A stretch of DNA of 35,796 bases, from positions 1-35,796 of the forward strand of contig NZ_JAFCNB010000036.1 of assembly GCF_017896165.1 (NCBI RefSeq). Reading direction: 5' to 3'. Under the pieces are notes generated by a model that searched no databases, was not told the origin of the DNA, and was given only the letters and a program-made list of their open reading frames with translations. This document shows positions 22,299 to 30,395 of the stretch, piece by piece. A program made the translations under genes and the position numbers. Position 1 is the stretch's first letter; each line of letters begins with the position of its first letter. The DNA is from Microbispora oryzae (GTDB lineage: Bacteria; Actinomycetota; Actinomycetes; Streptosporangiales; Streptosporangiaceae).

Positions 22299-25200
22299 TC
22301 ACCTCAGGCCGAAGGCCCGTACGACGGTCTGAGTGACGGTGTTGCCCACGGTGTCCTCGGCGTGGGTCCGCAGAGTCACCGCGCCGGCGCCCCGCGGGGC
22401 GTCCAGCCCGACCGTCCACCCGTGCGCGCAGCGGGTGGCCTTCGCCTTGCGCCAGGTGGTCCCGTCGTCGTAGGACACTTCGACGGTGACCGTCTTGATC
22501 GTCCCGGCGCCCTCCGCGAACGGCATCTGCAGCGGCGTGACCGTGAGGTCCGCCCGGCGGCCGGCCCGGCCGTCGGAGTCCAGATCGACGTCGTAGTCGA
22601 CCTGGATGAGCGGCAGGGGCATCGTGTGGTCGGTCTCGATGTAGCCGGTCGTGAAGTTCCACTCGGTGAGGGTCCGCGTCGAGTACGGGTACAGCGACGC
22701 GTCCCGGGCGGCCTCGTTGACCAGCCGGTAGGGCAGCCGGTCGGGGCTGACGATCGGGGTCATGAGCACCGACCGGTCGTCCCGGTCGTTGCTCGCGCGC
22801 TCGACCAGGGCGTCCCCCTGATAGAGCGAGATCGTCTGGGTGACGCGCGGGGTGAACAGCATCTCCCCTGTGTGGCTGCCGCCGGAGGAGCCCCACGAGG
22901 GTACGGAGATCACCAGGGCGTCGCCGCCGCGCTCGGGGAACCAGCCGGTGCCGTTCATCCGAGGGCGTTGCACGGGCCCGAACCAGTGCGACTGACTGGT
23001 CCGGCCGCCCGGGTAGGTCAGCAGGTCGGAGCGCTCCTGGACGCCGTCGTGCAGGACCAGCGCCTGCTCGACCCAGCGCACGCCGCCGTCCGCGGACACC
23101 CAGTCGGTGCGGGTGCCGCGGGCCGGCCCGTCGGTGAGGTAACCGCCGTATCCGGACCGCCCGTCGGCCAGCACCTCGGTGCGAATGTCACGAGCCGAGT
23201 CCTGCCGGTGGTTGTCGAACGACATCTCGACCCGGGCGAGGTCGCGCTTGCCGGGCCGGTAGACCGGGTCCGCGGGCACCGCGCCGGTCCACTGGTGGAC
23301 CAGGTCGTAGAGGTAGCCGACCTCGGGGTGGGAGGTCACCCGCAGCGGAGCCCTGCCGCGCTTCAGGATGCGGCCGATCAGGCGCTCGCCCTCGTCCTTG
23401 GTCACGGAGGCCACCGGCAGCGGGCCGGCGGTCTCCACCGCGTCCCACGCGTCCAGCCTGCCCTGGCCGTCGCCCACGAGGAGCAGCAGCTTCGCCCCGG
23501 CCGCGCGCGCGGCCTCGGCCATCGCGACGGGGTCGGCGTCGTCGGTCCACCGTACGACCGCCACCCGGCCCGCGACCTTCGCCGCGGCGAACTCGGCCGC
23601 GCTGCCCTGGCCGGCGAACACGGCGTCGTAGGTGCGCCGGCCCTCGGCCAGCGGCGTGTAGCGCGACTGGATCAGCAGGTCGCCGAAGTCGCCGTCCTCC
23701 GAGGAGACCGCCAGGCGGGGCTGCTCGTCGCGCCAGCGCGCGACCAGGCTCAGCTCGCCGTCGGTCACCTTGGCGCCGGTCGGCAGCGCCCACATGCTGT
23801 CGTACCGGACACCGAGCAGGGTGCTGTCGGAGACGTAGCCGTCGCCGAATCCGCGGGTGAAGTCCATGCGCGACTCGGCCGTCGTCCTGTCCTGGTCTTC
23901 GCCGGGCGGCAGGACGGCGGACAGCCGGCGCGTGCCGGAGGCGTCCAGGGTGACCTCGGTGTCGGCGGTGAGGTTGACCCGCGGCTTGGCGATCAGGGCC
24001 CGGCCGAGCGAGTGGGGGCCGTTGGCGCCCTCCACGTCTCCCCACATCCAGATCGAGTACGTGCCGGTCGGCAGGCGCAGCGTGGTCGTCCCGGACTCGT
24101 CGATCGTGAACCCGTCGAGGGTCTGGTGCCCGTCCGGCAGCCGGCGGGTCACCACGAGGTCACCGGCGAGCGGACGGCCGGACCGGTCCCTTGCGTGGAC
24201 CGTGAGGACGGCCCGCTCGCCCTCCTTGTAGTAGCCGAGCACGGTGTGGGCCCGCACCACCCCGTTGTCGTCCGCCGCGTCGAGCCGTGCGGCCAGGTGA
24301 CTGTCGAGTTCGGCCTGGTCGAGGTTCACCGCGACGTCCACGGTGGCGGTGCCGTGCGCGGGAACGGTGACCGAGCTCGCGGAGGGCTCGAACAGGCCCT
24401 GGGGCGCACCGCCGGTCACGGTGAGGTGCAGGGTGACCGGGGAGTCGCCGGTGTTGGTGTAGGTCACCGGGCGGCTCGCGCGCTGGCCGGGGGAGTAGGG
24501 CCAGTGGGCGCCGATGTAGGCGGTGCCCGTGGCGAAGACGCTGCCGCCGACGGCGGCGGAGGCGTCGACCAGACCGCCGCCCACCTGGTAGGGGGTGAAC
24601 TGGAAGAGGACCTTGCTGGTGCTCACCAGCGCGTCCTTGAGCCGCTGCCCGGTCCAGTCCGGATGCGCCGCGGCGAGCAGCGCGGCCACTCCCGCGACGT
24701 GCGGGGTCGCCATGGACGTGCCGCTCATCGTCTGGTACGCGCCCTCTCCCTCGGGGGCGTACTGCGAACGGGCGGCCAGCACGTCCACGCCGGGCGCGGA
24801 GATCTCCGGCTTGAGGCCGTAGTCGCCGACGCGCGGGCCTCTGCTGGAGAAGGCGGCGAGTGCGGTGCCCTTCCCTCCGACGCTCACCGCCGCCACCGCG
24901 AGCGCCGAGTCGGCCACGGCGGGGGTGCTGACGGTCTCGTCCTCGGGACCGGAATTGCCCGCGGCGATGGTGAACAGGGCGCCGGTCTCCTCGCTGAGCC
25001 GGTTGACGGCCTGGCTGAGCGGGTCGGTGCCGTCGGTCGGGCCGGCCCCGAGGCTCATGCTGATGACCTTGGCCTTCTGGTCACGGGCGGCCCACTCCAT
25101 GCCCGCGATGATCCAGGAGTCCTGACCGCTGCCGCTGTTGTCGAGCACCTTGCCGATCAGGAGGTCGGCGCTGGGGGCGACACCCTTCTCCAGGCCGTCG

Positions 25201-26165
25201 GACGCGGCGCCGGTGCCCGCGATCGTCGAGGCGACGTGCGTGCCGTGGCCGTTGCGGTCGGTCACGTCCACGCCCGGGACGAAGGTGGCGGACTGGGTGA
25301 TCCGATCCTTCAGGTCGGGGTGTTCGGCGTCCACTCCGGTGTCCAGCACGGCGACCTTCACGCCAGTGCCGGTGTTCCCCTTGGCCCACACCTCGGGCGC
25401 CCGCACCTGGGCCACGGTGTCGGCCAGGTCGGCCTTGGCCTTGCCGTCCAGCCACACCTTGGCGATGCCGCCCGTGAGCGGGGTCCCCGGGGCGGGTGCG
25501 GTGGCCGAGCCCTGCGCCCGGGAGGAGGCCCCCGCGCCGGTGAGTGAGCTCCAGAAGTCCGCCGCCCGGTCGTGGCCGGCGCTCAGCGCCGCGCCCTGGA
25601 TGCTGCTGAGCGTCCGGACCTTCTCCGCGCCGCTCGGCACCGCCTCCGCCCGCTTGCGCGCCGCGGCGTCGGTGTAGGTCACGATCAGCGGAATGTGGTC
25701 GCTGCTCGCGTCGTCGTAGCCGTCGGCGACGAGCTGGGTTACGTCGAACAGCGACCGGTCGAGCAGCCCGGCGTCCACGTAGGGCGTGGCCGCGTCCGGC
25801 AGGACGTACACGTCGTGGCCGACGGTGGTGACCCGGGCGGCGGCCCGGCGCCCCTGCGGGCCCTGGATGGAGACGATCGCCGGCGCGTCACGGCCCGGCC
25901 GGTAGGTGACCTTGTCGCCGGTGATGAGGGTGACGGTGCGCGTGCCGCCGGCCGCGCCAACGGCGCCGGACGGGCCGTTGGCCGCGGTCGCGGCGGAAGC
26001 GGCCGGGGTGGACGAGGCCGCGGTGGGAGCGGCCGTCTGTCCGGGGGCCGGATCGGGGGAGGCGGCGGAGGCTGTTCCGCCGGTGAGCGGCGAGGCCGCC
26101 AGGACGAGGGTGAGTCCCGCGGACAGGGTGATGAACCCGCGCCGAAGGGGAGGGGGGCGGTGCAC
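22299..26165 (-). CDS. Large secreted subtilisin-like serine peptidase (S8 family)
   Basis: This 1288-aa exported protease starts at GTG 26165 (GGAGTGG upstream); the frame is open further upstream, but that part lacks a ribosome site. A signal peptide (about 1-35) and Ala/Pro-rich linker precede a pro-region-like part (GTRTVTLITGDKVTYRPGRD onward). The S8 domain has the full catalytic set: Asp275 (VLDTGVD), His307 (GHGTHVAS), Asn404 (AAGNSGP) and Ser484 (SGTSMATPHVAG). The C-terminal half is long and beta-rich, with TVPAHGTATVDVAVN and a protease-associated-like stretch (VAGRVAVVRWTDDADP...GAKLLLLVGDGQG). It ends in an Ig-like domain (DTVGNTVTQTV). There is no membrane or wall anchor. It resembles the 1200-1300-aa S8 proteases common in Streptomyces relatives; the substrate is unknown. 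Confidence 0.95.
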   Translation of the reverse strand: MHRPPPLRRGFITLSAGLTLVLAASPLTGGTASAASPDPAPGQTAAPTAASSTPAASAATAANGPSGAVGAAGGTRTVTLITGDKVTYRPGRDAPAIVSIQGPQGRRAAARVTTVGHDVYVLPDAATPYVDAGLLDRSLFDVTQLVADGYDDASSDHIPLIVTYTDAAARKRAEAVPSGAEKVRTLSSIQGAALSAGHDRAADFWSSLTGAGASSRAQGSATAPAPGTPLTGGIAKVWLDGKAKADLADTVAQVRAPEVWAKGNTGTGVKVAVLDTGVDAEHPDLKDRITQSATFVPGVDVTDRNGHGTHVASTIAGTGAASDGLEKGVAPSADLLIGKVLDNSGSGQDSWIIAGMEWAARDQKAKVISMSLGAGPTDGTDPLSQAVNRLSEETGALFTIAAGNSGPEDETVSTPAVADSALAVAAVSVGGKGTALAAFSSRGPRVGDYGLKPEISAPGVDVLAARSQYAPEGEGAYQTMSGTSMATPHVAGVAALLAAAHPDWTGQRLKDALVSTSKVLFQFTPYQVGGGLVDASAAVGGSVFATGTAYIGAHWPYSPGQRASRPVTYTNTGDSPVTLHLTVTGGAPQGLFEPSASSVTVPAHGTATVDVAVNLDQAELDSHLAARLDAADDNGVVRAHTVLGYYKEGERAVLTVHARDRSGRPLAGDLVVTRRLPDGHQTLDGFTIDESGTTTLRLPTGTYSIWMWGDVEGANGPHSLGRALIAKPRVNLTADTEVTLDASGTRRLSAVLPPGEDQDRTTAESRMDFTRGFGDGYVSDSTLLGVRYDSMWALPTGAKVTDGELSLVARWRDEQPRLAVSSEDGDFGDLLIQSRYTPLAEGRRTYDAVFAGQGSAAEFAAAKVAGRVAVVRWTDDADPVAMAEAARAAGAKLLLLVGDGQGRLDAWDAVETAGPLPVASVTKDEGERLIGRILKRGRAPLRVTSHPEVGYLYDLVHQWTGAVPADPVYRPGKRDLARVEMSFDNHRQDSARDIRTEVLADGRSGYGGYLTDGPARGTRTDWVSADGGVRWVEQALVLHDGVQERSDLLTYPGGRTSQSHWFGPVQRPRMNGTGWFPERGGDALVISVPSWGSSGGSHTGEMLFTPRVTQTISLYQGDALVERASNDRDDRSVLMTPIVSPDRLPYRLVNEAARDASLYPYSTRTLTEWNFTTGYIETDHTMPLPLIQVDYDVDLDSDGRAGRRADLTVTPLQMPFAEGAGTIKTVTVEVSYDDGTTWRKAKATRCAHGWTVGLDAPRGAGAVTLRTHAEDTVGNTVTQTVVRAFGLR

Positions 26166-26274
26166 GGAGCCACTCCAAAAACTAGGCAAATCTCCAGAAA
26201 TCACTCGTAATGCCGGTAATGCTGGTGAGGCAGATGTGGCTGCGGCAACGCATGGGATTGGCGAAGGTGTGTCA

Positions 26275-26290
26275 TGTCGCATCTGCGACA
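26275..26290. promoter_or_regulatory. 16-bp palindrome upstream of the S8 protease (TGTCGCATCTGCGACA)
   Basis: Seven-base arms TGTCGCA/TGCGACA surround a 2-base centre. It lies 110 bases upstream of the protease start and 104 bases past the DUF308-like gene stop. It could be an operator for the protease or a short terminator for the upstream gene. The 229-base gap also has a direct repeat of GCATTAC (minus strand) near 26204-26220. Confidence 0.45.
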
Positions 26291-26394
26291 GGACCCGCAT
26301 CCCGCGGGGCGTCGTGCGTGGAGGTGGCGAAGGCCGGCCGGTGCATCCGGGAGATTCTGGATCCCGGCACTCTGGTCAAGGAGTGCGCGGACGA

Positions 26395-27018
26395 CTACGC
26401 GTCCCGGTTCCTGCTGGTGGGTCCGTCGAATACAGGTGCGGTGGAGGGGGAGGCCGGCGCGGTTCCCTTCGCGGCGCGGCCGAGGCGGATGGCCGAGATG
26501 AGGAAGAAGATGCCGCCGGGGACGGCGTAGCCGGCCGCGTTGATCAGCGTCGGGTTCGCCGCGGAGGCGCCGAGGATGAACGACGCGCCGGCGAGGACGG
26601 AGACGCCGCCGCTGATGATCATTGGCCACTGGCCGCCCATCCTGCGGCGGGTGACCCCCAAGATCAGCTGGACCAGTCCGGCCACGACGGCCCAGGCGCC
26701 CCAGACGCGCAGCACCGCAGGGATACCGGACGCGCAGGCGATGGCCACGCCGATGGCGGTGATCAGGCTGATCGCGATGTTCACGTACAGCAGGGCAGGT
26801 GATCCGGTGGTGCGCGAGGCGCGGGCGTCGATGATGGCGGCGGCCACGTCGAACAGCGGGTAGAGCACGAGCAGAGTGACCGCGAGCGGACTCAGGTTCG
26901 CGGCGGTCGTGAACATCACGAGGGCCCAGACGATGGCGAACGCGAAGCGGACGAAGTACAGCCGCCGCAGCGCGGACGCGGTCCCGGACATGCCGGGCGA
27001 AGCAGCGATGGCGCTCAT
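26395..27018 (-). CDS. DUF308/HdeD-like multi-pass membrane protein
   Basis: This 207-aa protein has about six hydrophobic helices arranged as repeated pairs. Features typical of DUF308 are PLFDVAAAIIDARASR after helix 2, RVWGAWAVVAGLVQLILGVTRRR and the final glycine-rich ISGGVSVLAGASFILG. GAAAGG precedes ATG 27018. The function is unknown; related proteins are linked to stress and membrane homeostasis. It is divergent from a TetR-family gene with two shared operator-like palindromes between them, so it is the likely target of that repressor. The C-terminal 25 residues are polar and cytoplasmic. Confidence 0.82.
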   Translation of the reverse strand: MSAIAASPGMSGTASALRRLYFVRFAFAIVWALVMFTTAANLSPLAVTLLVLYPLFDVAAAIIDARASRTTGSPALLYVNIAISLITAIGVAIACASGIPAVLRVWGAWAVVAGLVQLILGVTRRRMGGQWPMIISGGVSVLAGASFILGASAANPTLINAAGYAVPGGIFFLISAIRLGRAAKGTAPASPSTAPVFDGPTSRNRDA

Positions 27019-27146
27019 GGTGAGCCTTTCAGGGTTTGAGTGACGAGGAGACCGCCTTGCTCGTTCCGGAAAGGCACTCCCGGCGACGCGGGCGCTGCTG
27101 ACTCCGTGAAGATGACGGAGTCACTGGAGCGACCCTCCTGCAAGAC

Positions 27147-27156
27147 AGAACGTTCT
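27147..27156. promoter_or_regulatory. TetR operator candidate 1 (AGAACGTTCT)
   Basis: This perfect 10-bp palindrome is followed by ACCT. The 12-mer GAACGTTCTACC recurs 52 bases downstream, in front of the TetR gene. Paired sites between a TetR gene and its divergent target are the normal layout for such repressors. Confidence 0.7.
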
Positions 27157-27188
27157 ACCTCGCACAGCCTGCAATCCGCCGTGCGAAC

Positions 27189-27217
27189 TTGTCAAGACCG
27201 AACGTTCTACCTACTAG
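27189..27217 (+). promoter_or_regulatory. Probable promoter of the TetR-family gene
   Basis: TTGTCA (27189-27194) and TACTAG (27212-27217) are 17 bases apart. A start about 7 bases further on would fall at roughly 27224, giving an almost leaderless message. Operator 2 lies between the two boxes. Confidence 0.5.
27199..27208. promoter_or_regulatory. TetR operator candidate 2 (CGAACGTTCT)
   Basis: The GAACGTTC core is palindromic and followed by ACCTA, nearly identical to site 1. It lies in the spacer of the likely TetR promoter, so binding would block RNA polymerase. Confidence 0.7.
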
Positions 27218-27226
27218 AGTGGTCTC

Positions 27227-27835
27227 ATGCGCAACGAAGTCGAAGGGCGGCGGTCCGAAGCGCGGTCCCGGCTGCTCAACACGGCCACCCGGCTCTTCTA
27301 CGCGGAGGGCATCCACGCCGTCGGAATCGATCGCATCGTCGCCGAAGCGCAGGTGACGCGGGCCACCCTCTACCGGCACTTTCCCGGCAAGGAAGATCTC
27401 GTCCTCGCCTACCTGAACGAGGTCGACCGAGCCATGCGGAGTCAGGCGGACGAGGCCATCGCCGCCGGACTACCGGCGGCCGGCACCATCCTCGCCCTCA
27501 GCAAGTCCATCGCCCAAGGCATCCAGTCGCCCGGCTTCCGGGGATGCGCCTTCCTCAACGCCGCCGCCGAGCATCCCGACCCCGAGTCGCCGGTGCACAC
27601 GGCCGTGCTCGCCCACCGCCAATGGTTCCTGGAAACCGTCACGGAACTGCTGGCCAAGATCCAGAAGACCGGCGCCGAGTCCGCCGCCCGCCACTTCGTG
27701 ATGATGCGCGACGGCGCCATGGCCGCCGGCTGCCTGTTCGACCCGGTGCTGATCTGCGAGACCTTCCTGCACGGAGTCGAGAGGCTCCTGCAGGTTTATG
27801 CCGCCACCGACTACAGCGGACGGGCGGGCGTCTGA
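27227..27835 (+). CDS. TetR/AcrR-family transcriptional regulator
   Basis: This 202-aa repressor has an N-terminal TetR helix-turn-helix (RLLNTATRLFYAEGIHAVGIDRIVAEAQVTRATLYRHFPGKEDLV, about residues 14-58) and a helical ligand domain with FRGCAFLNAAAEHPDP, a motif common in one TetR subgroup. ATG 27227 is supported by the close promoter; only a weak GAGTGG precedes it. It likely controls itself and the divergent DUF308-like membrane protein through the two GAACGTTC palindromes. The ligand is unknown. Confidence 0.93.
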   Translation: MRNEVEGRRSEARSRLLNTATRLFYAEGIHAVGIDRIVAEAQVTRATLYRHFPGKEDLVLAYLNEVDRAMRSQADEAIAAGLPAAGTILALSKSIAQGIQSPGFRGCAFLNAAAEHPDPESPVHTAVLAHRQWFLETVTELLAKIQKTGAESAARHFVMMRDGAMAAGCLFDPVLICETFLHGVERLLQVYAATDYSGRAGV

Positions 27836-27867
27836 AGCCGCAGGAGTCCGCTCAGGAATGACGAACA

Positions 27868-27901
27868 ACGGCTCTGTCTCTCTTTCACCGGACAGACCCG
27901 T
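27868..27901. terminator. Hairpin between convergent TetR and IPT/TIG genes
   Basis: Eleven-base arms (ACGGCTCTGTC / GACAGACCCGT, one mismatch) surround a 12-base loop that contains a short T/C run. It is placed between two convergent genes and so may act on both strands. Confidence 0.6.
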
Positions 27902-27919
27902 TGGGCGGCAGCGTGAGCG

Positions 27920-28942
27920 TCATTCGTACGTGTAGAGGGGGCCGGCGCCGGAGGTGCCGCCCGCTGAGGCCACGGTGACGGTGACCGTTCCCGTTCCGGG
28001 TGGGGCCGTGGCGACGAGGAAGGTGTCGGAGACGATCGTGAACGGGGCGGGGATGCCGCCGAAGCGCACGTCGGTGGCGTAGGTGAAGTCGGAGCCGGCC
28101 ACGGTGACGGGGTTGCCGCCGAAGGTCGGTCCCTGGCTGGGGGTGAGGGTGGTCACGGTGGGTGCGGCGAGGTAGGTGAAGGAGGTGAGCGGGCCGGGCC
28201 CGCTGGTGCCTGCGGGGGTGGTGACGGTCACGGTGACGGTGCCGCTTCCGGGCGGTGTCGTGGCGGTGATCACGGTGTTGGACATGACGGTGAACGCGGG
28301 CGCGGGTGTGGCGTCGAACCGTACGGCGGTGGCGCCGGTGAAGCCGGTGCCGGTGAGGGTCACGGTGGTGCCGCCGGCCAGGGGGCCCTGGTCGGGGGTG
28401 ACCTCGACCAGGACGGGCGGGGTGGCGGGGGCGGCGGGCTGGTAGGCGTAGCCCACCGGGTAGCTGACCCCGCCCGGGGTGGTGACCGTCACCAGGACCG
28501 GGCCCGTGGTGGCGCGCGGCGGGATCGTCACGGTGATCTGGGTGGCCGACACGACGGTGAACGCGGCGGAGATGGGGCCGAACGACACCAGGGTGGCGCC
28601 GGTGAAGCCGGTGCCGGTGAGGGTCGCGGTGGTGCCGCCCGCCGTGGGGCCCTGATCGGGGATCAGGCTGAGCACGACGGGCGCCGGGGCCGTGGTGTAG
28701 GTGAACGGCACGTTCTGGGTGCTGGTGCCCCCGGATCCGGTGACCGTCACGTTCACCGTTCCGGCCCCGGGCGGGGTGACGGCGGTGATGTGCGTGTCGG
28801 ACAGCACGGTCAGCCCGAGGGCGGTGGCGCCGCCGAGCCGCACCGCTGAGGCGTTGGCGAAGCCGGTGCCGGTGACGGAGATCATGGTGCCGCCGGCGCT
28901 GGACCCCTGGTTGGGGGTCACACCGGTCACTACCGGGGCCAT
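27920..28942 (-). CDS. Protein of four IPT/TIG domains, no signal peptide
   Basis: This 340-aa protein consists of four tandem IPT/TIG immunoglobulin-like domains of 82-88 residues. Each opens with a P-x-QGxxAGGT motif (TPNQGSSAGGT, IPDQGPTAGGT, TPDQGPLAGGT, TPSQGPTFGGN) and contains a TxxxVRFG-like strand and a TPPGxGTVxVTV strand. The chain starts MAPVVTGVTP directly in domain 1. There is no signal peptide, membrane helix or anchor, although IPT/TIG domains are usually extracellular. A sequence GAAGGGA lies 13 bases before ATG 28942. It follows a three-domain paralogue on the same strand by 132 bases. The function is unknown; a non-classically exported or self-assembling structural protein is possible. 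Confidence 0.88.
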   Translation of the reverse strand: MAPVVTGVTPNQGSSAGGTMISVTGTGFANASAVRLGGATALGLTVLSDTHITAVTPPGAGTVNVTVTGSGGTSTQNVPFTYTTAPAPVVLSLIPDQGPTAGGTTATLTGTGFTGATLVSFGPISAAFTVVSATQITVTIPPRATTGPVLVTVTTPGGVSYPVGYAYQPAAPATPPVLVEVTPDQGPLAGGTTVTLTGTGFTGATAVRFDATPAPAFTVMSNTVITATTPPGSGTVTVTVTTPAGTSGPGPLTSFTYLAAPTVTTLTPSQGPTFGGNPVTVAGSDFTYATDVRFGGIPAPFTIVSDTFLVATAPPGTGTVTVTVASAGGTSGAGPLYTYE

Positions 28943-28966
28943 GGATGCGTCGTCCCTTCTCTCGAT

Positions 28967-28982
28967 CGGGGGCGAGCCCCCG
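28967..28982 (-). terminator. Short strong hairpin between the two IPT/TIG genes
   Basis: CGGGGGC and GCCCCCG form a 7-bp stem with a 2-base loop, 24 bases before the start of the four-domain gene. It may be an attenuator or a message-processing element between the two genes. Confidence 0.4.
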
Positions 28983-29074
28983 GCCCGGCGTCGCGACGTG
29001 TGCCGCGGCCGGGCCGGGCGTGCCTGCTGCTGGGGTCCCTTCCGGATCTGGTGCCGGATCAGGTGAAGGTGGGA

Positions 29075-29848
29075 TCAGGTGTAGGTGAAGGTGACCGGTG
29101 TGCTGCCGCCGCCGGGCGTGGTGACGACGACGTCGATCGCGCCGGTCGGTCCGGTGGGGGCGGTCGCGATGATCACGGTGTCGGAGTTGGGGGTGAAGTC
29201 GGCGTCGACGCCGTCGAAGGTGACGCTGACCGCCGAGCCGACGAAGGCCGTGCCCGTGATGATGACGAGGGTGCCCGCGGAACCGGTGTTGGGGTTCAGG
29301 TCGGTGACGGTCGGGGTGTCGAACAGCGCGATCGCGTTGGTCACCGTGGCGGTGCCCCCCGCCGTGCGAACCGCCGCGCCGAAGCTCTGGAACCAGGGGT
29401 TGGCCCCCAGCGGGGTGACCGCGATGGGTGTCGCCGTCACGCTGACGTCGCTGGTGACGGGCGTGGTCAACGTGCCGGTGACCGTGCCGAACTGGATCCG
29501 GTTGGTCGTCAGCAGACTCTCTCCGGTGAACGTGACGGCGGACGGCGTCGCCGCCGACCCCTCCACCGGAGCGACGCCGGAGACGAACGGCGGATCGATG
29601 TAGTAGAACGGCAGCGCGTTGCTCGTGCCGCTGGGCGCCACGACGCTGACGGTCGTCGGGCCGCAGGCCGAGGGCAGCACGCAGGTCACCTGGGTGGCGG
29701 TGACCGTGCCGGGGGTGACCGTGCGGGTGCCGATCCGGACACCGGTCGAGCCGGTCAGGCCCGTGCCGGTGATGGTGAGGGTCTGCCCGTAGCTGCCCTG
29801 GTTCGTGCCCTGCGGGGCCGCGCTGAGCGTGGTGATGACAGGTGCCAT
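29075..29848 (-). CDS. Protein of three IPT/TIG-like domains, no signal peptide
   Basis: This 257-aa paralogue of the following gene starts with the same MAPV-type N-terminus. Domains cover about 1-88 (NQGSYGQTLTITGTGL), 89-175 (more diverged, with PVEGSAATPSAVTFTGES and PWFQSFGAAVRTAGG) and 176-257 (NPNTGSAGTLVIITGTAF, ending FTYT). GGAG lies 8 bases before ATG 29848. It has only two Cys, Cys57 and Cys62, in CVLPSAC, which could form a small disulfide loop. No signal peptide or membrane segment is seen. Like its neighbour it looks purely structural, and the pair are probably co-expressed. Function unknown. Confidence 0.82.
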   Translation of the reverse strand: MAPVITTLSAAPQGTNQGSYGQTLTITGTGLTGSTGVRIGTRTVTPGTVTATQVTCVLPSACGPTTVSVVAPSGTSNALPFYYIDPPFVSGVAPVEGSAATPSAVTFTGESLLTTNRIQFGTVTGTLTTPVTSDVSVTATPIAVTPLGANPWFQSFGAAVRTAGGTATVTNAIALFDTPTVTDLNPNTGSAGTLVIITGTAFVGSAVSVTFDGVDADFTPNSDTVIIATAPTGPTGAIDVVVTTPGGGSTPVTFTYT

Positions 29849-30395
29849 GAGAGAATCTCCATTTCTCTTTGGAACGCTCCATCTGGAAGCGTCCTGGCGA
29901 TGCCTGGATGCCTGCTGGGAGTTTTAGACGACGGACTCGCCGCGTTTTGCCAGTGGTTTTGGCGGAAGCGCTGAACGAACTCGTCTAGCGGCGATCACGC
30001 GCGGATGGGAACGTCGCCGGCGCGTGAACGCCCGATCCTGATCACCGGAAGGGGCGTGGGATGGACGCGCATGTAGGGGGCGTCCCATGGGAGGTCTTCC
30101 GGGTGAACGGGAGAGTCGTGGACGCCTCCCCGGCATGAGGGATGCCCGGAGAGAAGGCGTGTCCGGACGCATTCGGGTCTCCGGCGAGGAGGCGGGTAGT
30201 CAGCTTTGGGGAAGCATCATCAGCCCCGAAATAGCGAAAGATGCCGTAGGTGATATAGCCAGAGAATTTTCTCTGTTAGGCAGATTGAACGCCCGAGAGC
30301 CGCCCCTGTAAAGGGGTGACTCCCGGGCGTTAATGGCAGGTAAGCAGGCTGTGACCAGCGCGCTTATGGTATATGGCGCAATAGGCCACCATTCA
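29849..30395. other. Gene-free stretch between the IPT/TIG and YncE-like genes
   Basis: No gene is supported in these 547 bases. The left half should contain the promoter of the IPT/TIG genes (minus strand). The right part (about 30200-30395) is distinctly AT-richer than the rest of the window and contains a terminator-like hairpin (30288-30331) and a smaller one, AGAGAA-TT-TTCTCT, at 30261-30274. Confidence 0.6.
30288..30331 (-). terminator. Terminator after the first YncE-like gene
   Basis: Outer arms AACGCCCGAGAG / CTCCCGGGCGTT (one G-T pair) enclose a second stem CCCC/GGGG. It starts 64 bases past the stop of the YncE-like gene when read on the minus strand. Confidence 0.65.

Noticed and set aside
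22275..25547. Open frame of 1090 codons on the plus strand opposite the S8 protease
   Set aside because: Antisense shadow of a high-GC gene whose catalytic residues on the minus strand are intact.
30087..30311. Possible 74-codon gene on the plus strand in the gap between the IPT/TIG and YncE-like genes
   Set aside because: No ribosome site or family features, and its end runs into the terminator hairpin of the opposite-strand gene.
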